Part shown: positions 1-9,800 of the stretch, in pieces
Layout: every line of letters starts with the position of its first letter
Position numbering within the stretch: position 1 is the stretch's first letter
Assembly: GCF_003353015.1 (NCBI RefSeq)
Contig: NZ_QREM01000007.1
Location: forward strand, 5,864 to 69,863
Origin: Xanthomonas arboricola
Lineage (GTDB): Bacteria; Pseudomonadota; Gammaproteobacteria; Xanthomonadales; Xanthomonadaceae
Direction of reading: 5' to 3'
DNA length: 64,000 nucleotides
The notes under the pieces: generated by a model
Database searches by the model: none
What the model was told of the DNA's origin: nothing
What the model saw: the letters and a program-made list of their open reading frames with translations, nothing else
Position numbers and translations under genes: made by a program

Positions 1-371
1 TCCGCCCTTCGGGCCCCTTCTCCCGCGAGCGGGAGAAGGAGTGGCGTGGTGCCGGTGAGTGGTGCCGGTGATCGGCTGCCCGACGCTGATGGTCCGGCTC
101 AGCGTGTGGCTGGCGCCGGGGCCAGTTCGATCATGTCCGGGCCGGCATTGGCTGCCGCCGGGACCGGCACCTTCTCCCGCGAGCGGGAGAAGGAGTGGCG
201 TGGTGCCGGTGAGTGGTGCCGGTGATCGGCTGCCCGACGCTGAAGGTCCGGCTCAGCGTGTGGCTGGCGCCGGGGCCAGTTCGATCATGCCTGGGCCGGC
301 GTTGGCTGCCGCCGGGACCGGCACCTTCTCCCGCGAGCGGGAGAAGGGGGTGGCGTGGTGCCGGTGATCGC
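1..371. repeat. Tandem partial duplications of the 3' end of the neighbouring gene plus a palindromic repeat
   Basis: Two extra copies of the last roughly 70 bases of the adjacent minus-strand gene (the part encoding its C-terminal SHTLSQTISVE) lie at about 80-150 and 234-305, before the genuine end at 372. The spacing between equivalent points is 154 and then 142 bases. Each unit also carries a short palindrome (CTTCTCCCGCGAGCGGGAGAAG) and the spacer GTGGTGCCGGTGA. The copies have diverged slightly and contain no gene of their own. The arrangement suggests slippage or recombination between palindromic repeats that flank the gene end. Confidence 0.85.
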
Positions 372-2534
372 TTACTCGACGCTGATGGTCTGGCTCAGCG
401 TGTGGCTGGCGCCGGGGGCCAGTTCGATCACGTCCGGGCCGGCGTTGGCCGCTTCCAGGCAGACGTAGTCGCGCCAGCCATCGCCTACATCGGCCATCTT
501 CTTGCCCGCCTCTTCGCCCGGGTTCCAGGCCACCAGCGAGCGGCTCCCTTCGGTGGCGATGCCGATGCGGCGGCCGAGCACCGGATCGGTCAGGGTGTAG
601 CGGCCGCCGGCGTTGGTGTAGATGCGGTCGCTGCGGCCGGGGTCGCGCGGGTCGCGCAGGCTCCAGTCGCCTTGCTGGCGGTGGGCGGTGGCGTAGTTCT
701 CGTACTTGTCCAGGTAGTCCAGCCCGTCCAGGCCCTGCACGCTGACGGTGAGCGCGTCGCCGACGCGGAAATAGTTATGCAGCGCCTGGGTGAAGCGCAC
801 CGGGGCCGGGCTGGTGTTTTCGGTGATCAGGCGTTGTTCGAGGGTGCGGCCGATGCGCAGGGTCATGCGCAGGCGCAGCGCCAGGTCGTCGAAACTGGGC
901 GGGGTCAGCGTGAGCACCACGGTGCCGTCGTCCTCGCGCCGGCTCTCGGTGAGCTGCCAGGGCACGGTGCGCACGAAGCCGTGCGCGGGGACCTCGCCGG
1001 TCTGGTCCTGGCGGCCGAAGTACGGCCAGCACACCGGGGCGCCGCCGCGGATCGGGGTGGGCGGCTGCTTGGCGGTGGGCGACAGCCACATCACGTCCTG
1101 CCCGCCCTTGGGCACGAACGACAGCAGCTGGCCGCCGAACAGGCTGATGGCCGCGGTGGAGAACGGGGTGTCGATCAACAGCGAGGGGAAACCGTGGAAG
1201 TCGCCTGTGGTCAGGCCGGTGGTGTCGGACATGGGGGATGCCTTGTGGACGATGGGAGATTGGGCGAACGCGGGATAGGCGGCCGGCAGCTTGAAGGCGG
1301 TGGCGCGGACGGTGGCCGCGGCAGTGACCGGCGGGGCGGCGCGCAGGGCGGTGAGGATGCGCTGGCCGGGGCGGCCGTCGGCCGGTTGCAGGCCCAGGCG
1401 GGTCTGCTCAGCCTGGATGGCGCGCCGGCTGGCGGTGCCGATCATGCCGTCGGCCTCGCCGATCAGGTGGCCGCGGGCCAGCAGCAATTGCTGCAGTTCG
1501 CGCCGTTCGGGGCGGCCCAGGCCGGGGTCGTCGGTGGGCCAGGCGGCGACCAGGCCGGCGCCACCGCGCAGACGGTCGGCGAGCAGCGCGATCGACAGCG
1601 CGTAGCTTTCGGCGGCGTTGTAGGCGTAGATCGCGTCGTAGTTGCGGAACACCAGGAATGCCGGGCCGGTTGCGCCAGCCGGCAGCAGCAGGGCGGCCGG
1701 GGTTTCTGCGGGCAGGCCGGCCGGCGCCAGCGCCTTGCCGTCGGTGCCGAGCAGGCCGGCGTTTTGCCAGGCCTGGAGCGGTTGGCGCCGGGTGCGGCCG
1801 GCCTTGCTGGCATCGAAGCCGGCAGGCAGGCGGACTTCCATGCCCCAGGGACGGACGCGCTCCCAGCCGGCCTTGACCAGATAGTTGGCGGTGGAGGCCA
1901 GCGCGTCGGGAATGCTGGCGACCAGGTCGCGGCGGCCGTCGCCGTCGCCATCCACCGCGATGCGGGCATAGGTGGAGGGCATGAACTGGGTCTGCCCGAA
2001 GGCGCCGGCCCAGGAGCCGGTCAAGCCATCCGGCGACAGGTCGCCTTGCTGCAGCAGGCCGAGCAAGGCGAGAAATTCGCCCCGGAAGAACGGCTGGCGG
2101 CGGCCGGCGCACGACAGCGTGGCCAGCGAGACCAGTAGCGGGCGCTTGCCGGTGACGCGGCCGTAGTCGCTCTCCACGCCCCAGACCGCCACGATGGTGG
2201 CCGGATCGACGCCGGTCTGGTCGGACAGACGCGTGAGCAGGTCGCGATGGGTGACCAGCATGGCCCGGCCGTCGGCCACGCGCTGGCTGTCGACCAGGCT
2301 GGCGAGGTAGTCCCAGATCGGGGTGGTGAATTCCGGCTGGGCATCGAGCAGCGGCAACACGCTGGGATCGGGCGCCAGGCCGGCGGTGAAACGCTGGAAG
2401 TCGGCGGCCTGCACGCCCTTGGCGGCGGCCTGGGTCTGCAGGCCGGCCAGGCAGCGGTCGAAGGCCGGATCGGCGCAGGCAATCAGCGGCAGCAGCGCCA
2501 GCAGTGCGGGCAGGACGCGCCGGGGCGGCGTCAC
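372..2534 (-). CDS. Fusion protein: lytic murein transglycosylase (MltB-like) + D-hexose-6-phosphate mutarotase
   Basis: A single uninterrupted 720-residue frame. Residues 1-22 are a signal sequence with a plausible lipobox (LIAC). Residues about 25-330 match the MltB/Slt35 family, with the glutamate motif GVESDYGR and the GAFGQTQFMPSTY motif, so this part should cleave peptidoglycan glycan strands in the periplasm. Residues about 340-400 resemble a peptidoglycan-binding repeat (GRPERRELQQLLLARGHLIG). From residue 435 (M-S-D-T-T) the frame becomes a YeaD-type aldose-1-epimerase-like domain of 286 residues, normally a cytoplasmic enzyme that interconverts anomers of hexose 6-phosphates. The second domain has its own methionine and Shine-Dalgarno, so it may also be made separately. 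The domain calls are secure. Whether the fused protein exists in the cell is inference. Confidence 0.85.
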   Translation of the reverse strand: MTPPRRVLPALLALLPLIACADPAFDRCLAGLQTQAAAKGVQAADFQRFTAGLAPDPSVLPLLDAQPEFTTPIWDYLASLVDSQRVADGRAMLVTHRDLLTRLSDQTGVDPATIVAVWGVESDYGRVTGKRPLLVSLATLSCAGRRQPFFRGEFLALLGLLQQGDLSPDGLTGSWAGAFGQTQFMPSTYARIAVDGDGDGRRDLVASIPDALASTANYLVKAGWERVRPWGMEVRLPAGFDASKAGRTRRQPLQAWQNAGLLGTDGKALAPAGLPAETPAALLLPAGATGPAFLVFRNYDAIYAYNAAESYALSIALLADRLRGGAGLVAAWPTDDPGLGRPERRELQQLLLARGHLIGEADGMIGTASRRAIQAEQTRLGLQPADGRPGQRILTALRAAPPVTAAATVRATAFKLPAAYPAFAQSPIVHKASPMSDTTGLTTGDFHGFPSLLIDTPFSTAAISLFGGQLLSFVPKGGQDVMWLSPTAKQPPTPIRGGAPVCWPYFGRQDQTGEVPAHGFVRTVPWQLTESRREDDGTVVLTLTPPSFDDLALRLRMTLRIGRTLEQRLITENTSPAPVRFTQALHNYFRVGDALTVSVQGLDGLDYLDKYENYATAHRQQGDWSLRDPRDPGRSDRIYTNAGGRYTLTDPVLGRRIGIATEGSRSLVAWNPGEEAGKKMADVGDGWRDYVCLEAANAGPDVIELAPGASHTLSQTISVE
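1230..1244 (-). promoter_or_regulatory. Internal ribosome binding site and start codon for a free mutarotase
   Basis: On the minus strand AAGG lies eight bases before an in-frame ATG (5' end at 1232) exactly where the mutarotase domain begins. Initiation here would give a 286-residue cytoplasmic protein of normal YeaD length, so one gene may yield both a fused exported enzyme and a free cytoplasmic one. Confidence 0.5.
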
Positions 2535-2866
2535 GGCGCGGTGGCCGGCGTGTGGACGGAGGTCATGCGGTGGAGCGCTCCTGCGGCAGTCGAGCCGTCG
2601 AGGATAGCCAACCTGGCTGGTTGCAGGCGTGCAGGTGGCGATTGTCGCGATGCCGCCGCGTCAGCGTGCGCTGCGCTCGCTGGTGGCAACGCGCCGGGGT
2701 GAGGGTGCGGCGCACGCCTTCCAGGCCGATGCGCGCAACCAGGCCGCTGGATGACCCGATGAGGTGATGACCTTCCAGCCAGCGATGGCGCGTGCCGATG
2801 CCGAGATGCCGAACCGGCGCGCCTGGCGGATGCGCCGTGGCAACCCGGCGGCGTCGATTGCCGGGC
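2535..2866. other. Intergenic region, no gene recognised
   Basis: About 330 bases upstream of the transglycosylase fusion. Frames crossing it are Arg/Ala-rich shadows with no recognisable motif. It must hold the promoter of the minus-strand fusion gene, but no convincing -35/-10 pair stands out. Confidence 0.4.
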
Positions 2867-3073
2867 CTAGTTGCCGTCGCCGGTGATGCCGGTCAGCAGC
2901 GACAGGGCCGGGGTGGAGGCGCTGGCCTCGGACGCACGGCGGGCGCGGGCCCGGCGTGGAGCATCGTGGCGGGGACCGAACCAGATCAGTGCAGTGGCCA
3001 GGCACGCCGGCAGCACGATCGCAAACACCGCGATGGCCAGAAGCACCCACTGCCAGAGATTGAAGGTTGCCAT
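2867..3073 (-). CDS. Small membrane protein of unknown function
   Basis: A 68-residue protein starting MATFNLWQW. It has one strong hydrophobic segment at residues 8-32 (WVLLAIAVFAIVLPACLATA), then a basic stretch RRARARR and a Ser/Thr-rich tail. The topology suggests a single-span inner-membrane protein with a cytoplasmic basic tail. An ATG one codon upstream is equally possible; a weak GGAC lies eight bases before the chosen start. I do not recognise the family. The position of the hydrophobic segment directly after the start argues for a real gene. Confidence 0.6.
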   Translation of the reverse strand: MATFNLWQWVLLAIAVFAIVLPACLATALIWFGPRHDAPRRARARRASEASASTPALSLLTGITGDGN

Positions 3074-3233
3074 CATCGTGTCCGCCCCGCGGCGCGCTCC
3101 GCCGAGGCGGCAAGCTTCCGGGATCGGCTGCGAACGTGGCGTCGAGAAAGCCCACCGGTGCGTGCCGTTCGTCGGGCTGAACGGCTTCACGGTGTGCGGC
3201 CCGGGCGCGAGACGCATCCAGGCCTGCGCCTGC

Positions 3234-3623
3234 TCAGCGTGCGTCGAGGTAGTACCACTGGCCGTCTTCGCGCACGAAGCGGCTGTGTTCGGTCATGCGC
3301 ACCGCACTGCCGCCGCCGATACGGTAGCGGGCCAGAAACGCCACCTCGGCCGTGTCGGTGCCGGTGACGAGGGCGCGTTGCACGGTCAGGCCGAGCCAGG
3401 TGGTGCGGCCGCCCTCGTCCAGCGACAACGCGGGTGGGCGCGTGGACGCATGCCAGCTGGCGAGCAGGTAATCCACATCGCGGCGGACGTAGGCGCTGTA
3501 GCGCGCACGCATCAGGCTCTCGGCATCGGGTGCGGCGGCGCCGGCGTGGTATTGCCCGCAGCACTGCGCGTAGTCGGCGGCGCGGCCGCAGGGACAGGGA
3601 TCGGTGGGGATGGAGGTCGGCAT
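3234..3623 (-). CDS. YchJ family protein (UPF0225) with SEC-C zinc motif
   Basis: A 129-residue protein. The N-terminus carries the SEC-C-like metal motif [14 protein letters not shown] (residues about 9-22). It is followed by the NTF2-like YchJ core, with [10 protein letters not shown] and a C-terminal DGQWYYLDA. YchJ proteins are widespread and their biochemical role is not settled; zinc binding is expected from the Cys pattern. The start [12 protein letters not shown] puts the motif at its usual N-terminal place. An ATG two codons upstream is also possible. Nothing nearby is functionally related. Confidence 0.85.
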   Translation of the reverse strand: MPTSIPTDPCPCGRAADYAQCCGQYHAGAAAPDAESLMRARYSAYVRRDVDYLLASWHASTRPPALSLDEGGRTTWLGLTVQRALVTGTDTAEVAFLARYRIGGGSAVRMTEHSRFVREDGQWYYLDAR

Positions 3624-3687
3624 CGGGCAATTGTGCGGGAAGGGATTGGGGATTGGGGATTGGGGAGGAAGCCGGTGCTTGGCTCCC

Positions 3688-3725
3688 GTACCCTCACCCC
3701 AACCCCTCTCCCGGGGGGAGAAGGG
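3688..3725. repeat. Dispersed palindromic repeat, CCCTCTCCCG family
   Basis: Reads GTACCCTCACCCC, then ACCCCTCTCCCGGGGGGAGAAGGG, which folds on itself. The same element recurs at about 11249, 19661, 19743, 48748 and 49326 in this window. It lies between the divergent YchJ and TSUP genes. Confidence 0.75.
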
Positions 3726-3829
3726 CTTTTGAAGGCCGCTTGCTTGCGCCCCACTCCCCACCCTTGCTGTGGGATTACGCCGCGCGGTGCGGCGGCTATG
3801 CTGTCGCCCCCGTCGTGCGGAGCGCCGCC

Positions 3830-4609
3830 TTGCTGGACCTGATTCCCACCGAGTTGCCGTGGCTGCTGTGCATCGCCTTCGTTGCCGGGTTGGTGGATGC
3901 AGCCGTCGGCGGCGGTGGCTTGATCCAGCTGCCGGGCTTGTTCGCCACGCTGCCGCAGCAGACGCCGTCGCTGATTCTGGGCACCAACAAGTTCAGTGCG
4001 ATGTTCGGCACCGGCGCATCGGCATGGCGCTATGCGCGCACTGTGCGCTTTCCGTGGCGGCCGGTGCTGTACGCGACGGCGGCGGCGTTTACGTTCTCGT
4101 TTCTCGGCGCGACCGCGGTCAGCCTGATGCCCAGGCAGGCGGTGCGGCCGCTGATCCTGGTGCTGCTGATCGCGATGCTGGTCTACACGCTGATCAAGAA
4201 GGACTTCGGTGCGCTGCATCGCCCACGCCAGATCGGCCGGCGCGAACTGGTCACTGCCTTGGCGATGGGTGCGGCGATCGGCTTCTACGACGGGTTCTTC
4301 GGGCCCGGCACCGGCAGTTTCCTGATCTTCCTGTTCATCCGCTTCTTCGGGCTGGACTTTCTGCGCGCCTCGGCCGCGGCCAAGGTGGTGAACCTGGCCA
4401 CCAACCTGGCGGCGCTGTCGTTCTTCCTGCCCAGCGGCCAGGTGATGCTGGCGATCGGCATTCCGATGGCGGTGGCGAACGTGGCCGGTGCGGTCGCCGG
4501 CACGCGGATGGCACTACGCGGCGGCACGCCGCTGATCCGCACGTTGTTCCTGGTGCTGGTGATCGTGCTGATCGGCAAGATGGGCTGGGATCTGCTGCAC
4601 GGCGTTTAG
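3830..4609 (+). CDS. TSUP (TauE/SafE, UPF0721) family membrane permease
   Basis: A 259-residue polytopic membrane protein of normal TSUP length. It has the family's first repeat [15 protein letters not shown] near the N-terminus and the second repeat [13 protein letters not shown] in the middle. The family exports sulfite, sulfoacetate or related organic anions across the inner membrane; the substrate cannot be told from sequence. I chose the TTG at 3830 because CGGAG lies seven bases upstream; a GTG at 3815 is the alternative. The gene ends convergently with the TonB receptor, overlapping its stop region by four bases. Confidence 0.8.
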   Translation: MLDLIPTELPWLLCIAFVAGLVDAAVGGGGLIQLPGLFATLPQQTPSLILGTNKFSAMFGTGASAWRYARTVRFPWRPVLYATAAAFTFSFLGATAVSLMPRQAVRPLILVLLIAMLVYTLIKKDFGALHRPRQIGRRELVTALAMGAAIGFYDGFFGPGTGSFLIFLFIRFFGLDFLRASAAAKVVNLATNLAALSFFLPSGQVMLAIGIPMAVANVAGAVAGTRMALRGGTPLIRTLFLVLVIVLIGKMGWDLLHGV

Positions 4610-6666
4610 AAATCCACGCTCAGCGTCGCCGACAAGGTGCGTGGCGCGCCGGGATAATTGGTGGTCTGCGTCACCGGCTGCTCGATGTAGAAGCGGTTGG
4701 CGACATTGCGCAGCATCAGCGCCAGCTGGTAACGGCCGCCGAAGCGGTAGGCCGCCGAGGCATCGAAACGCGTGTAGCCGGCAATGCGATAGCTGTTGGC
4801 GAGATTCCCCTCGCGCTCGCCCACGTGCACCGCGCCGGCGCCCAGGGTCAGGCCGTACAGCGGTCCGCTGGCAACGTGGTAGGTGCTCCATAGGCTGGCA
4901 CTGACGCGCGGCACGCCGCGCAGGCGGTTGCCGACCGGGATGACGGTGTCGCGGGTGACCTGGGCGTCCAGATAACCGGCGCCGAAGATCAGGCGCCAGT
5001 TCTGGGTGAGCTCGCCGGTGATGTCCAGCTCCAGCCCGCGCACGCGTTGCTGGCCGGTGACCAGCACGAAGCCGCTGTTGTCCGGATCGCTGGTGGCGAC
5101 GTTGTCCTTGGTGATCTGGAATGCGGCGGCGGTGGCGAGCACGCGGTTGTCGAACAGCGCGCTCTTCAGCCCGAGCTCGTACTGGCGGCCGGTCTCCGGT
5201 GGCGCGCTGCCGCCGGAAAACAGCGTGGCGCTGCGCGGCCGAAACGAGGTGGAGGTGTTGGCGTACAGCGACAGCTGCGGCGCCGCCTTCCACACCACGC
5301 CGATCCGCGGCGAGGCGCGTCGACCGTCCTCGCGGGTGCGCGCGCCGTTGTCGATGGTGGTCTGCTGCACATCGTCCCAGCGCACGCCGGCCAGCACGTC
5401 CCAACGCTCGCCGATGCTGATCTGGTCCTGCAGGTACAACGCGGCATAGCGCGCATCGACGTCGATCTCGCGGGCCGGCACATAGGTGCCCGGCAAGGCA
5501 CCCTGCACCGGATTGCGCACGCTGATGCGGGCCAGCGGCGCACGCGCTTCGTCGGTGTGGCGATGCGCATCGACGTACTCGGCGCCGGCCAGTACCTGAT
5601 GGCGCAACGGGCCGGTGGCAAAACGCGCCAGCGCCTCGGTCTGCGAGGTGGTGGCGCGCACCTGCTGGTCCTGGCGCACGGCACGGCGCTGCAGGAAGGC
5701 GCGGTCGGCGCTGAAGCCGGTGAAGTCGGCCACGTTGCGGCCGCTGTCGCCGTCCTGGTGGTTGAGGATCTGCCGCAGCGTCAGCCAGTCGGTGGCGTCG
5801 TACTCGATACGCCCGCGTGCGGTGCGCGCGCTGCCGTGATTGCGCGACCACGGCTCGCCGAAGCTGCGCTCGGCAGGGCCACGCACCACGCCGTCGATGG
5901 CGACCAGGCCGCGATCGCCCGGGCTGGTCTGGCGCGTGTATTCCAGATCCAGGTCGGCCCGCAGCTGCGCGGTCGGCCGCCAGGCCAGCGAAGGCGAGAC
6001 GAACACGCGATCGCCATCGGCCTGCGCGTCCCGGAAGCTGCCGGTCTCCTGTGCGGCGGCGCTGAGCCGTGCCGACACGGTCGAACCCAGCGGGCCGGTG
6101 ACGGTCGATTGCACGCGGCGCAGGCCGTGTTCGGCCACCTGCACCGAGGCATTGCCACCGAACACCGGATCCGGGCGCAGCGTGACCAGGTTGATCACCC
6201 CGCCGGGTTCGCCGCGCCCGTACAGCACCGCCGCCGGGCCCTTGAGCACTTCCACCTGGGCGACGTTGGCCAGATCGCGCACGGTCTCGGTGAAGTTCTG
6301 CGCCGGGTTGAGCAGGATGCCGTCGACTGCGTACGAAGAGGTCTCGAAGCCGCGGATGACGAAGGTTTCCGAGCGATTGCCCTGGGTGCCGCCGGGCTGC
6401 ACGTTGGAGACATTGGCCACCACATCCACCAGCCGGGTGAGTTGCTGTTCGTCGATCACCGATCGCGGCACCACCTGGATCGCCTGCGGAATGCGCTCCA
6501 CCGGCGTCTGCGTGCGGGTGGCGCCGGCGGCCTTTTCCGGCCGGTACAGGGCGCGCTTTTCGCTGACCACGATGGCATCGAGCAGGCTGGCCTCCTGGGC
6601 GGAGGCCGGCAATGCGGCAAACAGGGACACGAACAACAGGTGGCGAGGCGCAGGCAGTGGGGTCAT
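4606..6666 (-). CDS. TonB-dependent siderophore receptor
   Basis: A 686-residue outer-membrane receptor. Residues 1-22 are a signal peptide (LFVSLFAALPASAQE). The plug domain follows, with RIPQAIQVVP, ETFVIRGFE and the nucleotide-free motif VEVLKGPAAVLYGRGEPGG. The rest is a 22-strand barrel ending SATLSVDF, with a terminal Phe typical of outer-membrane proteins. The family imports ferric siderophores powered by TonB-ExbBD; the FhuE/FpvA/FhuA type is closest in style, and the ligand is unknown. An ATG 75 bases upstream is open in the same frame, but it directly abuts the Fur-like operator, and the signal peptide begins at the chosen start. Confidence 0.92.
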   Translation of the reverse strand: MTPLPAPRHLLFVSLFAALPASAQEASLLDAIVVSEKRALYRPEKAAGATRTQTPVERIPQAIQVVPRSVIDEQQLTRLVDVVANVSNVQPGGTQGNRSETFVIRGFETSSYAVDGILLNPAQNFTETVRDLANVAQVEVLKGPAAVLYGRGEPGGVINLVTLRPDPVFGGNASVQVAEHGLRRVQSTVTGPLGSTVSARLSAAAQETGSFRDAQADGDRVFVSPSLAWRPTAQLRADLDLEYTRQTSPGDRGLVAIDGVVRGPAERSFGEPWSRNHGSARTARGRIEYDATDWLTLRQILNHQDGDSGRNVADFTGFSADRAFLQRRAVRQDQQVRATTSQTEALARFATGPLRHQVLAGAEYVDAHRHTDEARAPLARISVRNPVQGALPGTYVPAREIDVDARYAALYLQDQISIGERWDVLAGVRWDDVQQTTIDNGARTREDGRRASPRIGVVWKAAPQLSLYANTSTSFRPRSATLFSGGSAPPETGRQYELGLKSALFDNRVLATAAAFQITKDNVATSDPDNSGFVLVTGQQRVRGLELDITGELTQNWRLIFGAGYLDAQVTRDTVIPVGNRLRGVPRVSASLWSTYHVASGPLYGLTLGAGAVHVGEREGNLANSYRIAGYTRFDASAAYRFGGRYQLALMLRNVANRFYIEQPVTQTTNYPGAPRTLSATLSVDF

Positions 6667-6716
6667 CGGGATCTTCAGCAGGGCGATGCGCACGCTGGCG
6701 AGCACATCCGGGCCGC

Positions 6717-6736
6717 TAATGATAACGATTCTTATC
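6717..6736 (-). promoter_or_regulatory. Fur-like box upstream of the siderophore receptor
   Basis: The plus strand reads TAATGATAACGATTCTTATC. This matches most positions of the Fur consensus GATAATGATAATCATTATC. It lies about 50 bases upstream of the receptor start and predicts repression by Fe-Fur and induction under iron starvation. Confidence 0.75.
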
Positions 6737-6818
6737 TGCATGTGTCGCCTTGCGATGCGCCTGCCCCGCGACGCCTGCGACCGCAGTGCGGTGAGGCAGG
6801 TGCTCCCGGGCGGCGCGC

Positions 6819-9800
6819 TCAGCGTTTTCCGCGTGGCTTGCCTGCAGACCCGCGCGTTGGCGCGGGGCGCGCCTTGCCCACTGTCGTTTTGGCTGGCGCG
6901 AGCCTGGCAGCGCCGCGCGCCGCGGTTGCCTTGGTTGCGCCACGCAGCGCCGTGCTGGCGCGTTTGCTCGCTACCGCCGGCCTGGAAGCAGGCGTCTTCG
7001 GCGCTGCCGTGGTTGTCGCGGCCTTGTTCGGCTTGGCAGTCGGCTTGGCAGTCGGCTTGACGGACGCGCTCGTGCGCCGGGAGGCCACCCGGGTGGTTGC
7101 CGGCGTCTTGGCGGCTTTGGTCGGGGTTGCCGGCTTGCCCGGCGTGCTCGCGGCAGGCGAGGCACGCCGGGCTGAGGCGGGTTTGGAGGCGGGTTTGGCT
7201 GACGCAAGCTTGGCCGATGCGGCCTTGCCCGCTGCAGTCTTGGCCGCTGCCGACTTGCCTGATCCCGCACGTGGGTTGGACGCGGCGGCTTGCGAGGGCG
7301 TCGGCGCGTCTTGAACAGCCGACGCCGATGCCGGCGTGACCTTGCTGGCGCGTTTGCCCGCCCTGGCTGCCACGTCGTTCTGGTCAGGAGCATCCTGCAC
7401 GACCGCAGCCTCTTGGCCAGAAGCGGCACCGACGCGGTCCACCGGCGCCTGACCGTGGCCCGCATGCGCTGCATCCTCGGGCTGCGCAGTACCCACCGTC
7501 TGCTCCGAAACCGCTGCACCAGCCTCGTCCCCGCGCGAGCGCTCGGGCAACTGGAGTCGCTGCGCCTGCGCGTCGTATTCGATCAACAGCACGCCGGAGT
7601 TGTGCCGGCCGCTGATCTCCACGAAGCAGGCACCGCCGATGAACGGCTCCAGCGTCATCACTGACTTCAATGGCGTGGCCACCACCATCTGGAAGCCGAA
7701 GTTCTCGAAGATGTTCATTGCCAGCGCAGTGAATTCGTTGTCGGCCTTGTCGAAGGCCTCGTCCAGCACCACCGCGCAGTAGCGCGGCAGCTCGCCGTCT
7801 TCGCCGCCGAGCTGGTAGCGCAACGCGGCGGCCAGGCAGGTGGTTGCCAGCTTCTGGCGCTGGCCGCCGGACTTGCCGGCGCCGCTGCGGTAGATCTCCA
7901 CCTGCGTGCGGGTCTGTGCGTCCAGTTCGACACCGATGAATTCCACATGCAGGCGCACGTCCAGCACCTGCTCGCGCCAGCGGCGTGCCTCCGGTTCCTG
8001 TGCGCCCAGGCGCGCCACCAATGCGCGCAAGGTGGAAAACTGCGCCTCGGCCAGTGCGCGGTCTTCGGTCTGCTGATGCGACAGCACCGCACGCAACTGT
8101 TGCTGGAAGTCCTGCACCTCGCCCAGGCGACGGTCGCTGACCTCGATGGTCAGCAGCGTGCCGCGATTGAACGGCACCTGCTCCAGGCTGGCGTTGACCT
8201 CGTCCATGCGCTGCTTGATGCCCTTGTGGGCCTCGGCGGTGTGGCGCTGCAGGGCCAGCAGATTGTTCTTGCTCTGGGTCTGCAGCAGGTCGAAGAAGCG
8301 GTGCTCGTGGCGCGGCAGGCCATCGCTTTCCAGCCGATCCAGGCGTGCGAGGAAATCGTCGGCACTGGCCAGGCTCACGGTGAAATCGCCGCTGTCTTCC
8401 GGCCACTGCTGGCAGTACTTGCGGAAGCAATCGAGCAGCTGCGCGCTGAGCCGGCTGTCGCGGCCCTGGCTCTCGGCCAGTTGCTCGGCCAGGCCGCGCT
8501 CGACCACGCGGAAATGCGCTTCCAGATTGTCCAGCGACAGCGGTGCCAGCGCCGCCAGGCGTTCGCGCAGGCCCTGCAGCTGGGTAGGCGTGAGCGCGGC
8601 GGTGCCGGCACGGCTGGCGCAGGCGGCGTGCTGCTGTTCGAGCCGGACCCGTTCGCGCGCCAGCTGTGCGCGCTCCAGCCGCACGTCCTCGTAGGTGCGC
8701 TTGGCCTGGTCGCGCAGGGTGCGTGCGGTCTCGATCGCCTGGCCGAGTGCGCGCAGGCCGCTGTTGCCTTCGCGCAGCTGCTGCAGCTGTTCGTCGATAT
8801 CGCTCAGGCGCTGCAGCTTGGGGCCGACATCGATCTCGTCCCAGTCGCGCTCCACCAGCGTGTGCGCGGCCAGCTGCCGTTCCTGGTCCTGCTCGCGTTG
8901 CCTGCGCAGCGCGGCCACGTCGGCATCGCAACCGGCGATGCGCTGGGCCAGCGTCTGCGCTTCGCGCTCGAACACCTTGAGCTTGTCGCGGTTGTCGTGG
9001 CCCAGCAGCCAGCGCTTGCGGTCGTTGACCGCGTGGCGGTCGTCCTTCTCATAGCGATCGCCCGGATGCTTGACCTGCCCTTCGCGGGTGATGGCGCGGT
9101 CGGCATTGCGCAACGCGGCGGCGTTGTCGACGCATTCGTAGTCGAAGCGGCGCATCAGCTCGTTGCGCAACCACTCGGTAAAGGCATGCTCGCGCAGCTG
9201 CAGCTTGCCCGGCAATGCACGTGCATCCGGCGTGCGTGCATGCAGCGCATCGTTGCGACGCACCCGGAAGTACACCAGCCGCGTGCCGATGTGGGTACGG
9301 TTGACCCACTCGCTGACCTGCGCGTAATGCCGCTCGTCCACCAGCAGCGACTGCGCGAAACCGCTCAGCACGCGCTCGATCGCCCCGCGCCAGGCGGCCT
9401 GATCCTCGCGCACCTGCACCAGTTCGCCAACGAACGGCAGTGCCGCTTCGGCAATGCCGGTGTCCTCGCACAGGCGCGCCCGCAAGGCCTGCATCGGCGC
9501 CGGCATGCTCGACGGCGCGCGCTTCAACGCCTCCAGTTCGGCGCGGATCTCGGCAAAGCGCCGCTCGTCGTCGCGGCGCGCGCCCATGCGCTCGGCGATC
9601 GCCTCGTCCAGCGCGCTGGCGTCGTGCTTGCCGTTCTCGAGCACGGTCTGGGCATGCTCTACCTGGGCGGCAAAGCCGCTGGCGCCTGCGGCCAGGGCGG
9701 TGCCGAGCTGGCGGCAGGCCTGTTCGATCTGCGCGCGCCGCCGCAGACGCTCGTCGCGCTCGCGTTCGACCCGTGCGCGCTCGCGCTCCAGTTCCTCGAT

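Noticed and set aside
213-2138. Plus-strand frame of about 640 codons opposite the transglycosylase fusion
   Set aside because: Antisense shadow; the minus strand has clear enzyme motifs.
5047-7314. Long plus-strand frame opposite the siderophore receptor and the mksB tail
   Set aside because: It spans two genuine genes in antisense and has no motif of its own.
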